This document shows positions 12,018 to 23,280 of a stretch of 64,000 nucleotides of DNA, piece by piece. Positions within the stretch are counted from its first letter, which is position 1. Each line of letters starts with the position of its first letter. The position numbers and the translations under genes are program-made. This stretch comes from Toxorhynchites rutilus septentrionalis (lineage: Eukaryota > Arthropoda > Insecta > Diptera > Culicidae). The notes under the pieces are model-generated. The model saw nothing but the letters and a program-made list of their open reading frames with translations, searched no databases and had not been told where the DNA came from. The DNA lies in the NCBI RefSeq assembly GCF_029784135.1, contig NC_073746.1:64110763-64174762 (forward strand), read 5' to 3'.

Positions 12018-14140
12018 TATATGTCTTAGAAGTAGAAAACTCCACCCATTTCTACGTTCTATCGTTGCTATTAGTTTGTGTATTTGGAATGAAAATCCGT
12101 CCTCTAATCTATCCGGTTGAGATTGTATTTTGAATTGAAGATATACTCTTCGACGGAAACCCCTGAACCAAAATAGAATACATAGTTTCAAGCATGATAT
12201 TTAGTTTGGACATCGCAAACCAATCTTCAACGGGAACTTGTCTCCGGTCAAAAACTGTGTTCTCTCAATATGTAAGCAAACAACCGTAATTTTTTTCTAT
12301 ATTTTAGGAATATAAGTTCATCGTTTGAAGTCGTAAACAACAACGAAAACATATTCAATTCGAAATGGGTCCACGCCTAACGGGACATGCATAAAACCAA
12401 TACTATACTGTCATAATCTGCCATAATTTTTGCAATGGTTCGCCATAACAAGACGAAACCGAAAGATGACACGCTGAAGTGGGTGGGTTTGGGGCTGGAA
12501 ACATACAAAAAAGAAATTTCAATCCCTACGGATCCTTCCCAGAAAAGACAGAAATCCGCAACTCAACGCAAATACAGAGATGCTCGAAGGTGAGCATCAA
12601 GTCGCCCACCAAAAAGGAGAACTGTGGAATCGGAGCATGTTGTTGTTCGCTCTTGTTAAAGAGAACCCCGGAGGCTGGCCACTAAGAGGGATAGAAAAGG
12701 AACGTAAAATCCGGATAAGCATATGTGTAGCACATTTTCGACATTGACTGGCGTTTTCTACCTCTCTTTCTCTCTCGCGTACGCTCGTTTCCGGGAAGTT
12801 TGGTCCGTTCCCAAGGCTCGAGGTACCCTGAAACGTGGATTTGACGCCGGCCTCCCACTTCCCATGGTAGAGCTTTTCGCTTTTGTTTACTACGGCTTTT
12901 TAATCATCATGGATGTTGTTTTGAGAGAAACAACGATGACGCCTATCGCACGATGAAAAGTTTCGTCGGATTCGGACGGTCAATTTATTGATTGTGTTTC
13001 TTTTTCAGCCATTGCTCGAACCTTTTCGCCCTGACAATAAATCAATCGCAGAGGTCGGACAGGTGTGTTTCCGCCCTGGGAGATGTGATATTCGTAGAAT
13101 AAATTAAAAGTGAGACAATGCTTCGCGATAAATCACTTTCTGAAGGTAGAATTACGATACAAGTTTGGGTTAAACTTTCTCTAGGTATTCGATTGGAGAT
13201 GTACATTACGCAACACTAACTCTGTCCCTCTCATCGAACACAGAAGATAATGTTTGGGTGAGAGGGTTCCTCGCCTGGAAACGACACCTGCGCTAACGGA
13301 AAACTTTAATTGCTTTTTGTTGCCTTTTTTCCTAACGTTTGTTTTCCACCCCTCCCCCCACAAATTATTCAGTTAGTAGCCTATTGTCAACAAACACACG
13401 CACACAACACAAACCCACAATTGGTTGACATTGGGTGTGAGGCGTTCGAATAAAATTCAACACAACAACAAGAGAAGCGCGGAAGCGAAAGTTTTCGTTT
13501 CGTACGGGTAAATATGTACCTGTGCTCAGCCACAGGGGATGATGGCTTTGCTCGATCCATGCTGGCTGGATAAAATCCCGAAACTTGTTGCTGAGCAGAG
13601 TGCTTGGTCTGCTGCGGGAAACCATACAAAGAAAGGTGTACATGTTGGGTTTGGAATTGAATAAATAAACATGGAAATGATTTATACACGTTGATTGTTT
13701 GACTTCTATCATATTCTCATGAGCTCACCGCGGGAGCTTCAGAGCCGTATCGTTCAATGGTTAAAATTACCCTTATTCATTCATGTTGAATGACTGAAGT
13801 TTACCCTCATTCCATTCAATGTGATCGATGTTGTCGATATTGTTTTGTAATCCTGTTTGGGAACGCTTGCTTAATTATAATAATGGTTTCCTCTTAATCT
13901 TCCCCGGCTTTGAAGTGATTTCAACCGTCACTAACAGTGACCGGCATGAATGGTAGTCCTCGGCAAATTTTTCATTTTGTCAAAAGTACTGAAAAGTCCT
14001 TTTTTAATTTTAACAATCGATTTTTGGGCAGAGCTGTAATTATTCTTCAAAATAGTTTCCTACACTGGGTATAGCGAGTTCCCAACATTTTTATGTTCTT
14101 TCTGTAGCACAAAACGTCTTCGAAATGGTTGTGTCCCATT
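12018..14140. other. unassigned, possibly single-copy intergenic DNA
   Basis: Its base composition is more balanced than in the flanking repeats. It contains several short open frames (68-115 codons) with no recognisable domain, no consistent reading across splice sites and no terminal repeats. It may be host intergenic or intronic sequence. I could not support a gene. Confidence 0.4.
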
Positions 14141-14144
14141 CACC

Positions 14145-14335
14145 TGAAACACGTTTACCCGAAACACATTTACCCGAATGTAACACATACCCGAATGCGA
14201 CATATACGGGAATGGACATTTACCCGAATGCGACAAATGTCAGAATGGACATTTACCCGAATGCTACAAATACCGTAATGTGACATTTACCCGAATGCAA
14301 CATTTGCCCGAAAGGAATGTTTACCCGAATGAGAA
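14145..14335 (+). repeat. minisatellite of 'catttacccgaatg' units
   Basis: The core 'catttacccgaatg' or near variants recur about eight times at roughly 18-30 bp spacing, joined by variable 'cgacaaatgtc' or 'cgacatatac' type linkers. The array is imperfect and non-coding. Confidence 0.75.
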
Positions 14336-14814
14336 GGAAAGATTCCGACAAATCAGATTTGAGTTTCGTTGAATCTCCTATTGATAAATAACATTAAATC
14401 AAAACAACATGAAAAAGTAACAAAAATACGAAGTGAGATGAAAAATTCTAATGAGGAAATTTGAATATGATTTTGAAGACTTCGCGGCGTCAATTTTTAA
14501 AAATTAGTGTAGGCACAATTGACATTCCGTCTTCTTTCCTTTCCGTATTGACCTTTGAAGCCCTAAGATCATTCAAAAATGAGCATGGGTTATGGAATAT
14601 TTCGAAAACTAAGCAGGTATTTTTAACCTTTTCATTACGAAAGGCGTATTATACGCTCTCGCCAGTCTTTCACTTCTTCACAATAGTATGTAGCAAACAT
14701 AAAATTCGACGAGTAGTAGTAGATACGAATGCAAAGATTGTTTATGTGAAGGTTTATGTGTTGACCCATGTTTTAAGATATATCATACAGAAAGTAATTA
14801 CTAAATTGTTTTTT
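14336..14814. other. unassigned DNA left of the mariner relic
   Basis: A 134-codon open frame (14461-14865) covers most of it, but it has no recognisable domain. Its last codons run into the mariner relic in the wrong frame, so it looks incidental. Confidence 0.45.
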
Positions 14815-15740
14815 GGTCACTTACGACAACGTGAAGCGCAAACGGTCGTGGTCGAAGCCCGCTGAAGCGGCTCAGACGGTGGCCAAGCCCTCATTAACGG
14901 CCAGGAAGGTTCTGCTGTGTGCTCCCTTGGTCGAGTGGTTAGCGTCATAACTAACATGCTGGGTGTTCGGGTTCGATTCCCGTTCTGGTCGGGGGAATTT
15001 TTCGTCAAAGAAATTTCCTCCGACTTGCACTGTGATCACGCGTATTCTAGAGCTTGCCACTCAAAATGCATTCAAGGCGTGTTATTTGGCATAAAAATCT
15101 CAACTAAGTACTAATAAAAATGACGCAAGTAATACTACGTTGAGACGGCGAAGTTCCTCTAGGAACGTTAGTGCCATTGGAGAGAGAGAAGAGAGAGAGA
15201 GAAGGTTCTGCTGTGTGTTTGGTGGGATTGTGAAGAAATAATCTATTATGAGCTGCTTCCCTATGGCCAAACGCTCAATTCGGACCTGTACTGCCAACAA
15301 CTGGACCGCTTGAAGGTAGCACTCATGAAGAAGAGGCCATCTTTGATAAACAGAGTCCGCATTGTCTTCCATCAGTACAACGCCAGGTCACACACTTCTT
15401 TGGTGACGCCAGAAGCTCCGGGAGCTCGGATGGGAGGTTCTTTTGCATTCGCCGTATAGTCCGGACCTTGCACCAAGTGACTACCACCTGTTTTTGTTCA
15501 TGGCGAAGCTAGGTAGTCAGAAGTTAGCCACAAAAGAGTCCTGCGAAAATTGGCTATCCGAGTTTTTTTCCAATAAGGAAGCGAGCTTCTATAACAGGGG
15601 TATTATGAAGTTGGCATCTCGTTGGGAACAAGTCATCGAACAAAACGGCGCATATTTGACTTAAAACAGATGATTGTAACTAATTTTAGGAACAAATGAA
15701 AATTCAAAAAAAATACCGCAGCACTTTTTTGACAGCCTAA
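14815..15740 (+). pseudogene. mariner transposase relic split by a SINE
   Basis: Fragments before and after the SINE join in sense as a mariner (DD34D-type) transposase. Before the SINE come VTYDN, then KRKRSWSKPAEAAQTVAKP and LTARKVLLC. After it come YYELLPYGQTLNSDLY, VFHQYNARSHTSLVT, SPDLAPSDYHLF and NEASFYNRGI-like text, ending IEQNGAYLT. In the second catalytic motif the usual Asp of HQDNARPH is Tyr (codon tac near 15373). Frameshifts lie around 15440. The right end '...ttttttgacagcctaa' stops at 15740 before a TA, as expected for a mariner inverted repeat. The N-terminal half and left end are missing. Confidence 0.85.
14922..15200 (+). mobile_element. Feilai-like tRNA SINE
   Basis: The head has an A box 'tggtcgagtgg' (14929-14939) and a perfect B box 'ggttcgattcc' (14970-14980). 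It is followed by a tRNA-unrelated body and an 'agagagaagagag' type tail. A 17-bp target duplication 'gaaggttctgctgtgtg' flanks it at 14905-14921 and 15201-15217, splitting the mariner relic cleanly. Assignment to Feilai, the Aedes SINE family, is from memory of its body sequence. The body contains 'ttcctctaggaacgttagtg'. Confidence 0.85.
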
Positions 15741-15742
15741 TA

Positions 15743-17083
15743 TAACACGATTTTGTAAATTTCTGTGATTTATAACTTACATGAATATGTTCCAATTCTA
15801 TTGGAATGGTAAATGCTATGCTACAGCAATATTCTTTAGTAGTTGATGTTATCTTCGTAAATGCTCAAGTGTCCGGATATCGATGCATTACGTCTGCATG
15901 TCTGCATGATGCATGTCTCTCTTCAGAAATAAGAAGCGAGTTCACTGCGATTCTCGCGGGTCGTATCAATGGGAAAATAGTTTAGAATCATCGAAATATT
16001 CTGGGACATGACAGAATCGAGATATTTCAAGATTGAAGAGGGAGAACTCAATGAAAAAGAATATTAGATTTTTCATTTTGGAAAAAGGCTTCTGATTTGA
16101 GTAACGACATTCTTCATCAATCGTGGAATGATGGCTCATCAAGAGCCGTTCACAATCTATCGACAATATCCCAACCATGTCAGTAGGATTTGGGAGAAGA
16201 GTTCAAGTTTCGTTTAGAATGCAACTGGAAACGTCGATTCGGAAATTGGCAATTTTTTACCTTTTTCATTGTTTTTTTTATCATTAATAATATAAAATTA
16301 ACCTGGACGATGCCAATCATTGTACTGCATTTGCCACATGTTTATCTGTACTGGAAGGCAAAGCCCGAAATCTTCGAAGATACGAAGATATAAACGCCCG
16401 ATAGACTGTTGAGTCATGTCGACTGGAAAAATTGCTGGAAGAGGCCAAAACTCATTTCCAATTGAATATGAATGCATATTTTTTCATAGTCCCGTGACTA
16501 TCCTCAGTTGAATATAACTGCTGGAAGATGAAAAAATCTTTTTATTCCGAAAATTTGTATCTTTGAAAATATTTGTTGCATAGAAAAATCTGTTCCATTG
16601 CCATGAAAAATAATATACAAGCCATTAATCCCCGGATGTCACCCGATCACGCAATTCCACTGCACTTCTCTAATAGTGCCAATCAAGAGTAGTGATTTTG
16701 GAAACTAAACCGAAAGTTCTTTTTCCGTATAGAATCTTATACGGGAAAACGTTTCAACTTACCCCATAATTTTTGAACCCTGGGCTACGTAGAAACAGGA
16801 GTGGGAATCTACAATTCTTTACACTTTGCTACAGATTTTAATGTATGAACTAATTAATGGTGCTGGACTTTATTTGCTGTTGATTTATGTTTGAATGAAT
16901 GATGACAAATCATGTAGTACATAATTTTGTAACAAGTCAAATGCATCAATTTTTCAACTAGGAGTCGTTCGAATATAACGCAAATTGTTATTGTAAAGCT
17001 CATCAGTGACCGTTTTGAGTTAACTTTGACATGAAAGCGCCTAAAAAGAGTTCATTTTATTTTTTCGGAAATAAATCCCTTGT
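15743..17083. other. unassigned AT-rich DNA
   Basis: No ORF above 82 codons with any family resemblance, and no terminal or tandem repeats recognised. A local 'tgcatgtctgcatgatgcatg' type run near 15893-15915 is a short simple duplication. Confidence 0.45.
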
Positions 17084-17425
17084 ATGTACACCCGACTTGC
17101 AGGTATTTGCAAAGCGGATTCCCCCAGGCACATTGATCTTGAATTCCGTGTTAGGGAAACACAGTTCAGTGGGAAAAAATACTCTCGAATTGCATTAAAA
17201 CATGCAATTCGGGAGTATTTTTCGGATTCTCCCTGGCTTATTGATTTTGAAGTTCGTGTTAGGGAAACAAAAATACCCCCGACTTGCATGTTTATATGCA
17301 GATTGATTGATTCTTTGTTTTTGAGAGGCTTTAAACTTTGCAGTTCATTCGCCTCTAAATATATGCAGAGCGGATTTCCACAGTTACATCGATTTTGAAG
17401 TCTGTGTTGGGGGAACCGTAAATCG
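17084..17425 (+). repeat. three-unit diverged repeat with a strong hairpin
   Basis: A module of the form 'cattgatcttgaattccgtg' plus 'ttagggaaac' occurs at about 17128, 17240 and 17385, each preceded by 'gcggattcccccagg'-like text. Between the first two lies a hairpin of about 20 bp at 17182-17228 ('aatactctcgaattgcat' against 'atgcaattcgggagtatt', one mismatch, short loop). It is non-coding. It may be a foldback or MITE fragment. Confidence 0.6.
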
Positions 17426-17859
17426 TGCCAATCAAAACTTGGCAGTTAGGGCGTTTAGATAACGCTTGACATTTTACAGTTATTCAATTGTTCATCTAAT
17501 GAAAAATGATATTTTATTAATTGTGATAGACGGGTAGAGATATTTCCTATCAATTGATGCAAACATCTTTCCGATCTGTTAAGAAATGTTCGAGTTATAA
17601 ACATTAGAAATACGGGTAGGGTTAGCACACAAATCGGCAAAACAAATGTATGGGAAAAAAGGTAGTTGTTCCAATTTTCATGAATTTAAACCATTTAGAA
17701 ATAAGCGAATTGTAATGTATAGCTATCAAACAAATCTCAGAGATTTCCCGATTCGATTGGTATGCAAATCATGAGAATTCGTTCACAATGAAAATAGTTA
17801 TTAACGTTACCTTTATTTCATAAAAACGTGACCTGTTTTCTGATTTGGCACCCTTCCTA
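17426..17859. other. unassigned AT-rich DNA
   Basis: Nothing recognised on either strand. Confidence 0.45.
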
Positions 17860-18010
17860 AAAAAAAGACGTAGTTCTACGTCAAAAAACTAGTGGACCCA
17901 GGACTACCGTTGTCTTAGCATTCTATAAGTAACAAACATTTATCTTTCGAATAAGGTGATTATCATACCACTTCATTGAGCCGTAAAAGAATTATTAACG
18001 CTCAAAAGAT
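17860..18010 (-). repeat. inverted partial copy of the 19884-20579 repeat
   Basis: Its reverse complement carries 'ttgagcgttaat', then 'tggtatgataatcac' and 'attcgaaagataaa' in the same order and spacing as 19970-20550 without the SINE. It also holds a 'gacgtagttctacgtc' semi-palindrome like the one at 19887. DD37E copy A has inserted at its end. Confidence 0.6.
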
Positions 18011-18011
18011 A

Positions 18012-19318
18012 AAGGGTGTGTCACATCAAATTGCATCACGGAAAAAAACGCTGCAGAAATTCGCCCAGTAGACCGATCCTTTTGAAAATTTTAGACAGTA
18101 AAATAAAAACTATTAAACAACTTTTGGCATTTTCTTTTTATTCATACTTCGAGCCCAAGCCCGTATGCTCGCACCTTCCTCTTTACCCCGTCCATAAGGT
18201 TCTGTACAACGTCAGGTTGTAGTTTTTTTTTTGAACAGAAATCCATTTTCTCTTGAAGTCCGCCTCCGATTTGACAACTTTTGGGTTCTTCCGGAGGGCC
18301 TGCTTCATAATCGCCCAATATTTCTCTATTGGGTGAAGCTCCGGCGCGTTGGGCGGGTTCATTTCCTTTGGCACGAAGGTGACCCCGTTGGCTTCGTACC
18401 ACTCCAACACGTCCTTTGAATAGTGGCACGAAGCGAGATTCGGCCAGAAGATGATCGGGCCCTCGTGCTGCTTCAATAGTGGTAGTAAGCGCTTCTGTAG
18501 GCACTCCTTAAGGTAAACCTGCCCGTTTACCGTGCCGATCATCACGAAGGGGGCGCTCCACTTTCCGCAAGAGCAGATCGCTTGCCTCACCATGTACTTT
18601 TTGGCAAACTTGGATAGTTTCTGCTTGCGAATCTCCTCCGGAACGCTGAATTTGTCCTCTGCGGAGAAGAACAACAGGCCCGGCAGCTGACGAAAGTCCG
18701 CTTTGACGTAGGTTTCGTCGTCCATTACCAGGCAATGCGGCTTCGTCAGCATTTCGGTGTACAGCTTCCGGGCTCGCGTCTTCCCCACCATGTTTTGCCT
18801 TTCGTCGCGGTTAGGAGCCTTCTGAACCTTGTATGTACGCAGGCCCTCCCGCTGCTTGGTCCGCTGGACGAATGAACTTGACAAATTCAGCTTATTGGCG
18901 ACATCCCGGACCGAACTTCTCGGATCACGTCTAAACTGCTTAACTACGCGCTTGTGATCTTTTTCACTGACGGAGCATCCATTTTTGCCGTTCTTCACCT
19001 TCCGGCGGCTTTCGATGGTTAGGTTCTCGAAGAATCGTTTTAGTACTCTGCTGACCGTGGATTGGACGATTCCCAGCATCTTACCGATGTCCCGATGTGA
19101 CAACTCCGGATTCTCGAAATGAGTGCACAGGATTAATTCACGACGCTCTTTTTCGTTCGACGACATTTTTCCAAATTTACGAAAAATTGACAGTGAAGCA
19201 TGGTCAACGTGATCCATACACTCTTATCTGATTATAAGCGAAAGCTGAAGATATAATTCCTAAAAATTAAATTTCTACAGCGTTTTTTCCGTGATGCAAT
19301 TTGATGTGACACACCCTT
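18012..19318 (-). mobile_element. DD37E Tc1/mariner element, copy A
   Basis: A 1,307-bp element between TA dinucleotides at 18010-18011 and 19319-19320. Its inverted ends start 'aagggtgtgtcacatcaaat' and extend with few mismatches for about 50 bp. The ends and the transposase match the other copies in this window (41272, 48707, 51346, 56264 and 59669). Confidence 0.95.
18142..19166 (-). pseudogene. DD37E transposase, copy A (C-terminal frameshift)
   Basis: The start is at 19166 (MSSNEKERR...). Upstream codons to 19217 are open but belong to the 5' UTR shared with the other copies. The protein has two N-terminal helix-turn-helix segments, then VMDDETYV, WPNLASCHYS and PIEKYW. The spacing from the second motif to the Glu is 37 residues, which defines the ITmD37E group. 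Here the second catalytic Asp is Asn (WPNLAS; the other copies have WPDLAS), so the triad is damaged. A run of extra T near 18218-18228 shifts the frame, and the last 26 residues (LQPDVVQ...GLGLEV) continue in another frame. A short insertion (TIESRRKV) is also seen. Confidence 0.9.
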
Positions 19319-19320
19319 TA

Positions 19321-19883
19321 GATTGTTATGATTTAAATGAGAGAGCGAAGCAAGAGACAAATTGCACAATTGCACTTATTTTCAAATACTTTGCCATACA
19401 CACAGCCCTCATCACGAAAAAGTTACAGGTTTACGTTTATACTCTCCTTTTTTTCTCTTAGAAAACACTTTCCATGTATACTTTTAAGATCCAACTTCAT
19501 TTTATAAGTATTCTCACGCATTTGTAAAACAGCATCAGTTGTTATGTGGATAGCCAGGTCGTGTAATAGCCCAGCCTGCCTCGGTTCGAATCTTGCTTGG
19601 CATTGTTTGAACATTTTTTATGGCGTACAATTCCAAGCTGACGTTCAGTTTGAGAGAACGAGAGGTCTCCTTTATATACAAACATTTGATAATGCTCCTC
19701 CCCACATCTCGCGTGTATCACAACCCCAACTTTTTACAATATTTTATATGTAATTCTTTCAATTTGGTGTTACATAAATCAGTTGTAGATAATTCAAGAA
19801 GCAAAACCGCATATCAAACTCATTATAGCTCAACGTTCCAATTCTACCCTATTTACGGGTCAAGTTGAAACAATGTTGTGATT
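19321..19883. other. unassigned DNA with a possible tRNA-like B box
   Basis: Around 19545-19610 the text 'atagccaggtcgtgtaatag' followed by 'ggttcgaatc' resembles a decayed tRNA-derived SINE head. There is no tail or target duplication to confirm it. Nothing else is recognised. Confidence 0.3.
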
Positions 19884-20022
19884 TTGACGTAGGACTACGT
19901 CTTTCATTTCTATACCGGGGTGTAAAATCAATGTTTCGAAAACGAAAGCGTTACGCCGGAGACCGAGATTTTGAGCGTTAATAGCTCCTAAACAACTGAA
20001 CGAAATGGTATGATAAACACTT

Positions 20023-20521
20023 TTTTTTTATCCCATTTATTTATTTATTAGGCTCATTAGCATTTTATCTGTAACAGAGCCGGGTTTTTATCGTGTACAT
20101 GTACATATGTTTATGTTTCTATAAATTGTAAATTACACAGTAGTAGTAGTAGCCATTTAGGCGTTAGGTTTTTCTGTTCCATTACATTATGGTAAATTAC
20201 ACTGTAGTAGCCATTTAGGCGTAAGGGTATTCTATCTGTTCTTCCATTGTTCAGCAGACCGGACAGCGGAGACAGTTGATATTGATCATTGTTGGGTTAT
20301 TTATAGAACAACAGCCCGATATTTCTTGCTGAACAGAGCAGTTGTATGGATGAATCGATCTTTGTTCCACCGTGGATCGATCTCCATCGCTGATGATGGT
20401 TGCGTGGACGTAGTTATTCTATAACAACACAAAGATGGTCAATTGAGGGCCCTGAGTTTGAACTCACGATCGATCGCTTAGTAAGCGAACGCGTAACCAA
20501 GTGGCTACGAAGACCCCCCTG
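20023..20521 (-). mobile_element. tRNA-derived SINE (family 2), third copy
   Basis: It is related to the SINE at 3481-3963, with the same minus-strand tRNA-like head, the same 'ggctc...gagcc' 3' stem and the AAATAAATAAAT tail. It is flanked by the 13-bp target duplication 'atgataaacactt' at 20010-20022 and 20522-20534. It is an independent and more diverged insertion. Confidence 0.88.
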
Positions 20522-20647
20522 ATGATAAACACTTCATTCGAAAGATAAAATGTCTACGCGTTCTATACTTGTTACTTTTTGATCCAAAAACTTGTTTCAA
20601 TAGTCTTAAAATTGCTTTCAAAACAGGCTATTGAAATCACCAATCGG

Positions 20648-20683
20648 TATATAAGCGAGCGCCGCTCGGGAATCCACTCAGTT
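20648..20683 (+). promoter_or_regulatory. TATA box plus initiator
   Basis: 'tatataag' at 20648-20655 is followed by the arthropod initiator TCAGTT at 20678-20683. The A is at 20680, 32 bp from the first T of the TATA box. This is the textbook spacing of an insect RNA polymerase II core promoter. No supported ORF lies downstream. Confidence 0.5.
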
Positions 20684-21270
20684 CTAATTGAACAGCGATT
20701 GGAGCATGTTGTCGCTGTTGTGGTGAAGCTCTTCGTTTATCATGAAAGCGCGGATGAACGGTGTCACCAAGAGCCTGTTTGTGCACCATAGGCCTGAAGG
20801 GAATCCATCAGGAGGAGAGTGATGCCACAAACGGCTCCCCGGGAAGACATCGCTACATACACGCGCGGAATTCTTTCCGTTTGGATGCCATTCAGCATCG
20901 AGAAAGTTCCGGAAAGATCTAATCATTTCTGGAAAATAATCTGCCAGTTCCTCTGGGAATTTAAAAATACATTCATGTGAAAGAGTTTATTTGAATGTTT
21001 TCTATCCATGTAACACTGTGACCAAATATTTTTCAATCAAGTACTATTAACAGATGGTTATCGAGTTAGTATTAACCACTGGTGGGCTTCCAGTATCGAG
21101 GAAAATGTGGAAATATCTAATCGTTGCTGGAAAATAATCTGCCAGTTCACCTTGGAATTGAAAATTACATTCAAGCGAAAGACTTTATTTTAACGTTTTC
21201 TATCCATAAAATATCCATATAATACATTTGGGTTTGTGATTTGTCAATCAAGTACAGTTAGCAGGTTAGG

Positions 21271-23280
21271 TTCTGAAGATTATTCTTCAGAACAAGGTTT
21301 TTCGTATCCTATATTGGATGCATAAAACCTTGTGCCTCCAACGTAACGTTCTCGTTTTCGAAGTGCCCCAAATATTCATTTATTCATTCATTCAGAATGG
21401 ATTTAGATTCAACTTCAAACAAATGATCTCTAAATCAACGATAGTCCTACGTCACTCTTGCGGTTATACCATAGATATAACCCACTTCCTGTTTTTTAAG
21501 ATAAATTACAAGTTGAACTTCGAAAAAATTTGCTCCGGTTTATCTTATACAGGTAATGGAATTTCAACAAACAAAGACATCTGCTACGATGCTCGTTAGA
21601 GGTAGTTATCAAAATCAACCTACAGCACCTACAAAATTGAGTGCTTATTGTAAGACCAAAGCGCAGAAAAATTAGACTGGGCCCCTGTGTATGCCGATCA
21701 CTGTACAGCAAAAACATCACAATCCAATTTAAATTCCGCTCCGGAACCCCGCCGGAAAAGGTAATATTATCCGACGCGTGAAAATACTATAAAATTGAGG
21801 TTAATTAAGTAACACATAAACTTCCCATCTCCTCCCCCGGGTGTACCTTTTTGTGTCTTTCCAGCCACCCAAATCCGCCCGCCAAAAGGGCATATGAAAT
21901 TAGAAGGCATATTAGGTGATTGCTGACAGCTGCAAGTGCCGGGTGTTTTGTGCGCCCCAAATGAACGGGAAGAGTGTGTCTACCGAAAATCGATTGTCAT
22001 CCTCGCAAAACGGTGAAGCACCCAGGATCCATTGAATGGGGAGGGGTGTTGAAAAATGGTTCCATCCCGTCCCATTTTACAAGCCCGGTTGATGATGGCT
22101 TCCAGAACCGAGGGATTGAAAGCTTGACTTGAGTATTTTTATCCTCTCCCTGAACGGTGGAGGAGGTTAACAACCGAACATTGGATAGGACGGATTTATG
22201 CGGTATTAGAGGCCTGCCTTCCAAGCTGTTGTGGATTTGACCGGCCAACGGCAGCAAGAGGGATCAATCTCAATTAATTAGACAGCAGGTTGTAACAAAG
22301 GCATTGTACCAACAGAGATTTCGGCTGCGATCATCGGATTGGGTTTTATTCTTGAAGAGGTGCTCTTCTATTTTCAAGGAAAAGAAATTATAATGGTAGT
22401 AGATTAAACTTAAGTAAGTTGAACGGGTGTTTGATTTAAATTTATGTAACGATTTCGCGTCTGTGAACATAATTCAACTGAGCTTTAACTGAAAGGATAG
22501 GAATACATGAACATGTTGTAAAAATGACTCAAATTGGTTCAAATCTTCGTGGTTCAGTAATCAAAGAAGCTTCAGAATAGAGAATGTCATACTATGTGTT
22601 GCGATACAATGTGAGGCACGTGTCCAGCGATTGAATAATGTATAGCCCCACATGACCTTGGGTACCGTGGCATTCCTATTGTCGTTTGATCTTCGCGGCT
22701 TTGGGAGGAGGGCAGCTGTCAACTGACACCGACCAGTTGGAGTTAAATTATGGGCTCGATTCCTTCGTAGAAAGTCTCCACAGGCTTACGTCCCCAATCC
22801 GGCACATCACCAGAAGTTAACATCGGCAGAGACGGCGGAGATCAAAATATAGCCATAAATATGCATGAAGCGAATCATCAGAAACAAAGCGCCTAGGCTT
22901 GGGCGGGCATCGCCAATTTATGGTTGTGATTTTTCGCAGACGATAAATCAGGACATTTTTACGATTTCAATGCTTCAATTTTTAGATTTCGGCAATTTTG
23001 CGGAAGAATCGGTGCGGAGAGTGATGTATAACTATGGCATTCTAGATTGGACATAAACGAAATAGGATAAACCACGTTTTAAAACGTTTGCTGTCAGAAC
23101 ATTATGTTGCTTCTTCTTGTTTTGATGAATATTGTAGTACACGTGATTTCAATTTATAATTATCACATCACAACATAGGTACGCATGTTTCAAGAAAGGA
23201 GTTTTGTCATCGATTATGAATTTTATTCCATTGGCGTTGATGTGTAATTTCATTTTAGTGGTTCATCGTAATTGTTATGA
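21271..23280. other. unassigned intergenic DNA
   Basis: Only short frames (60-93 codons) without family resemblance. 21830-22260 is more GC-rich than its surroundings and could be conserved host non-coding sequence, but nothing in it can be named. No repeats are obvious. Confidence 0.4.

Larger units (their letters stand above)
19884..21270 (+). repeat. interspersed repeat with promoter, split by a SINE
   Basis: It begins near the semi-palindrome 'gacgtaggactacgtc' at 19887. It is interrupted by a SINE at 20023-20521, runs through a TATA/Inr promoter, and ends in two diverged direct copies of about 100 bp (20929-21010 and 21127-21210, both containing 'ggaaaataatctgccagttc'). A partial inverted copy lies at 17860-18010, which shows the family is repetitive. 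I do not know its class; an LTR or promoter-bearing non-autonomous element is possible. Confidence 0.5.

Noticed and set aside
12723..12956. A small membrane-protein gene
   Set aside because: Hydrophobic runs alone; no family resemblance, no splice or promoter support.
13365..13712. A 115-codon minus-strand gene
   Set aside because: Two different frames are open over the same stretch, which points to chance stop-poor sequence.
14145..14335. A CRISPR-like array
   Set aside because: Units are imperfect, spacing varies, the host is eukaryotic and no cas genes exist.
14461..14865. A 134-codon protein gene
   Set aside because: No domain, unusual composition, and its end overlaps mariner sequence in the wrong frame.
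14922..14998. A tRNA gene
   Set aside because: The A and B boxes are good, but the D and acceptor stems do not pair and the segment continues into a SINE body with a tail and 17-bp target duplication.
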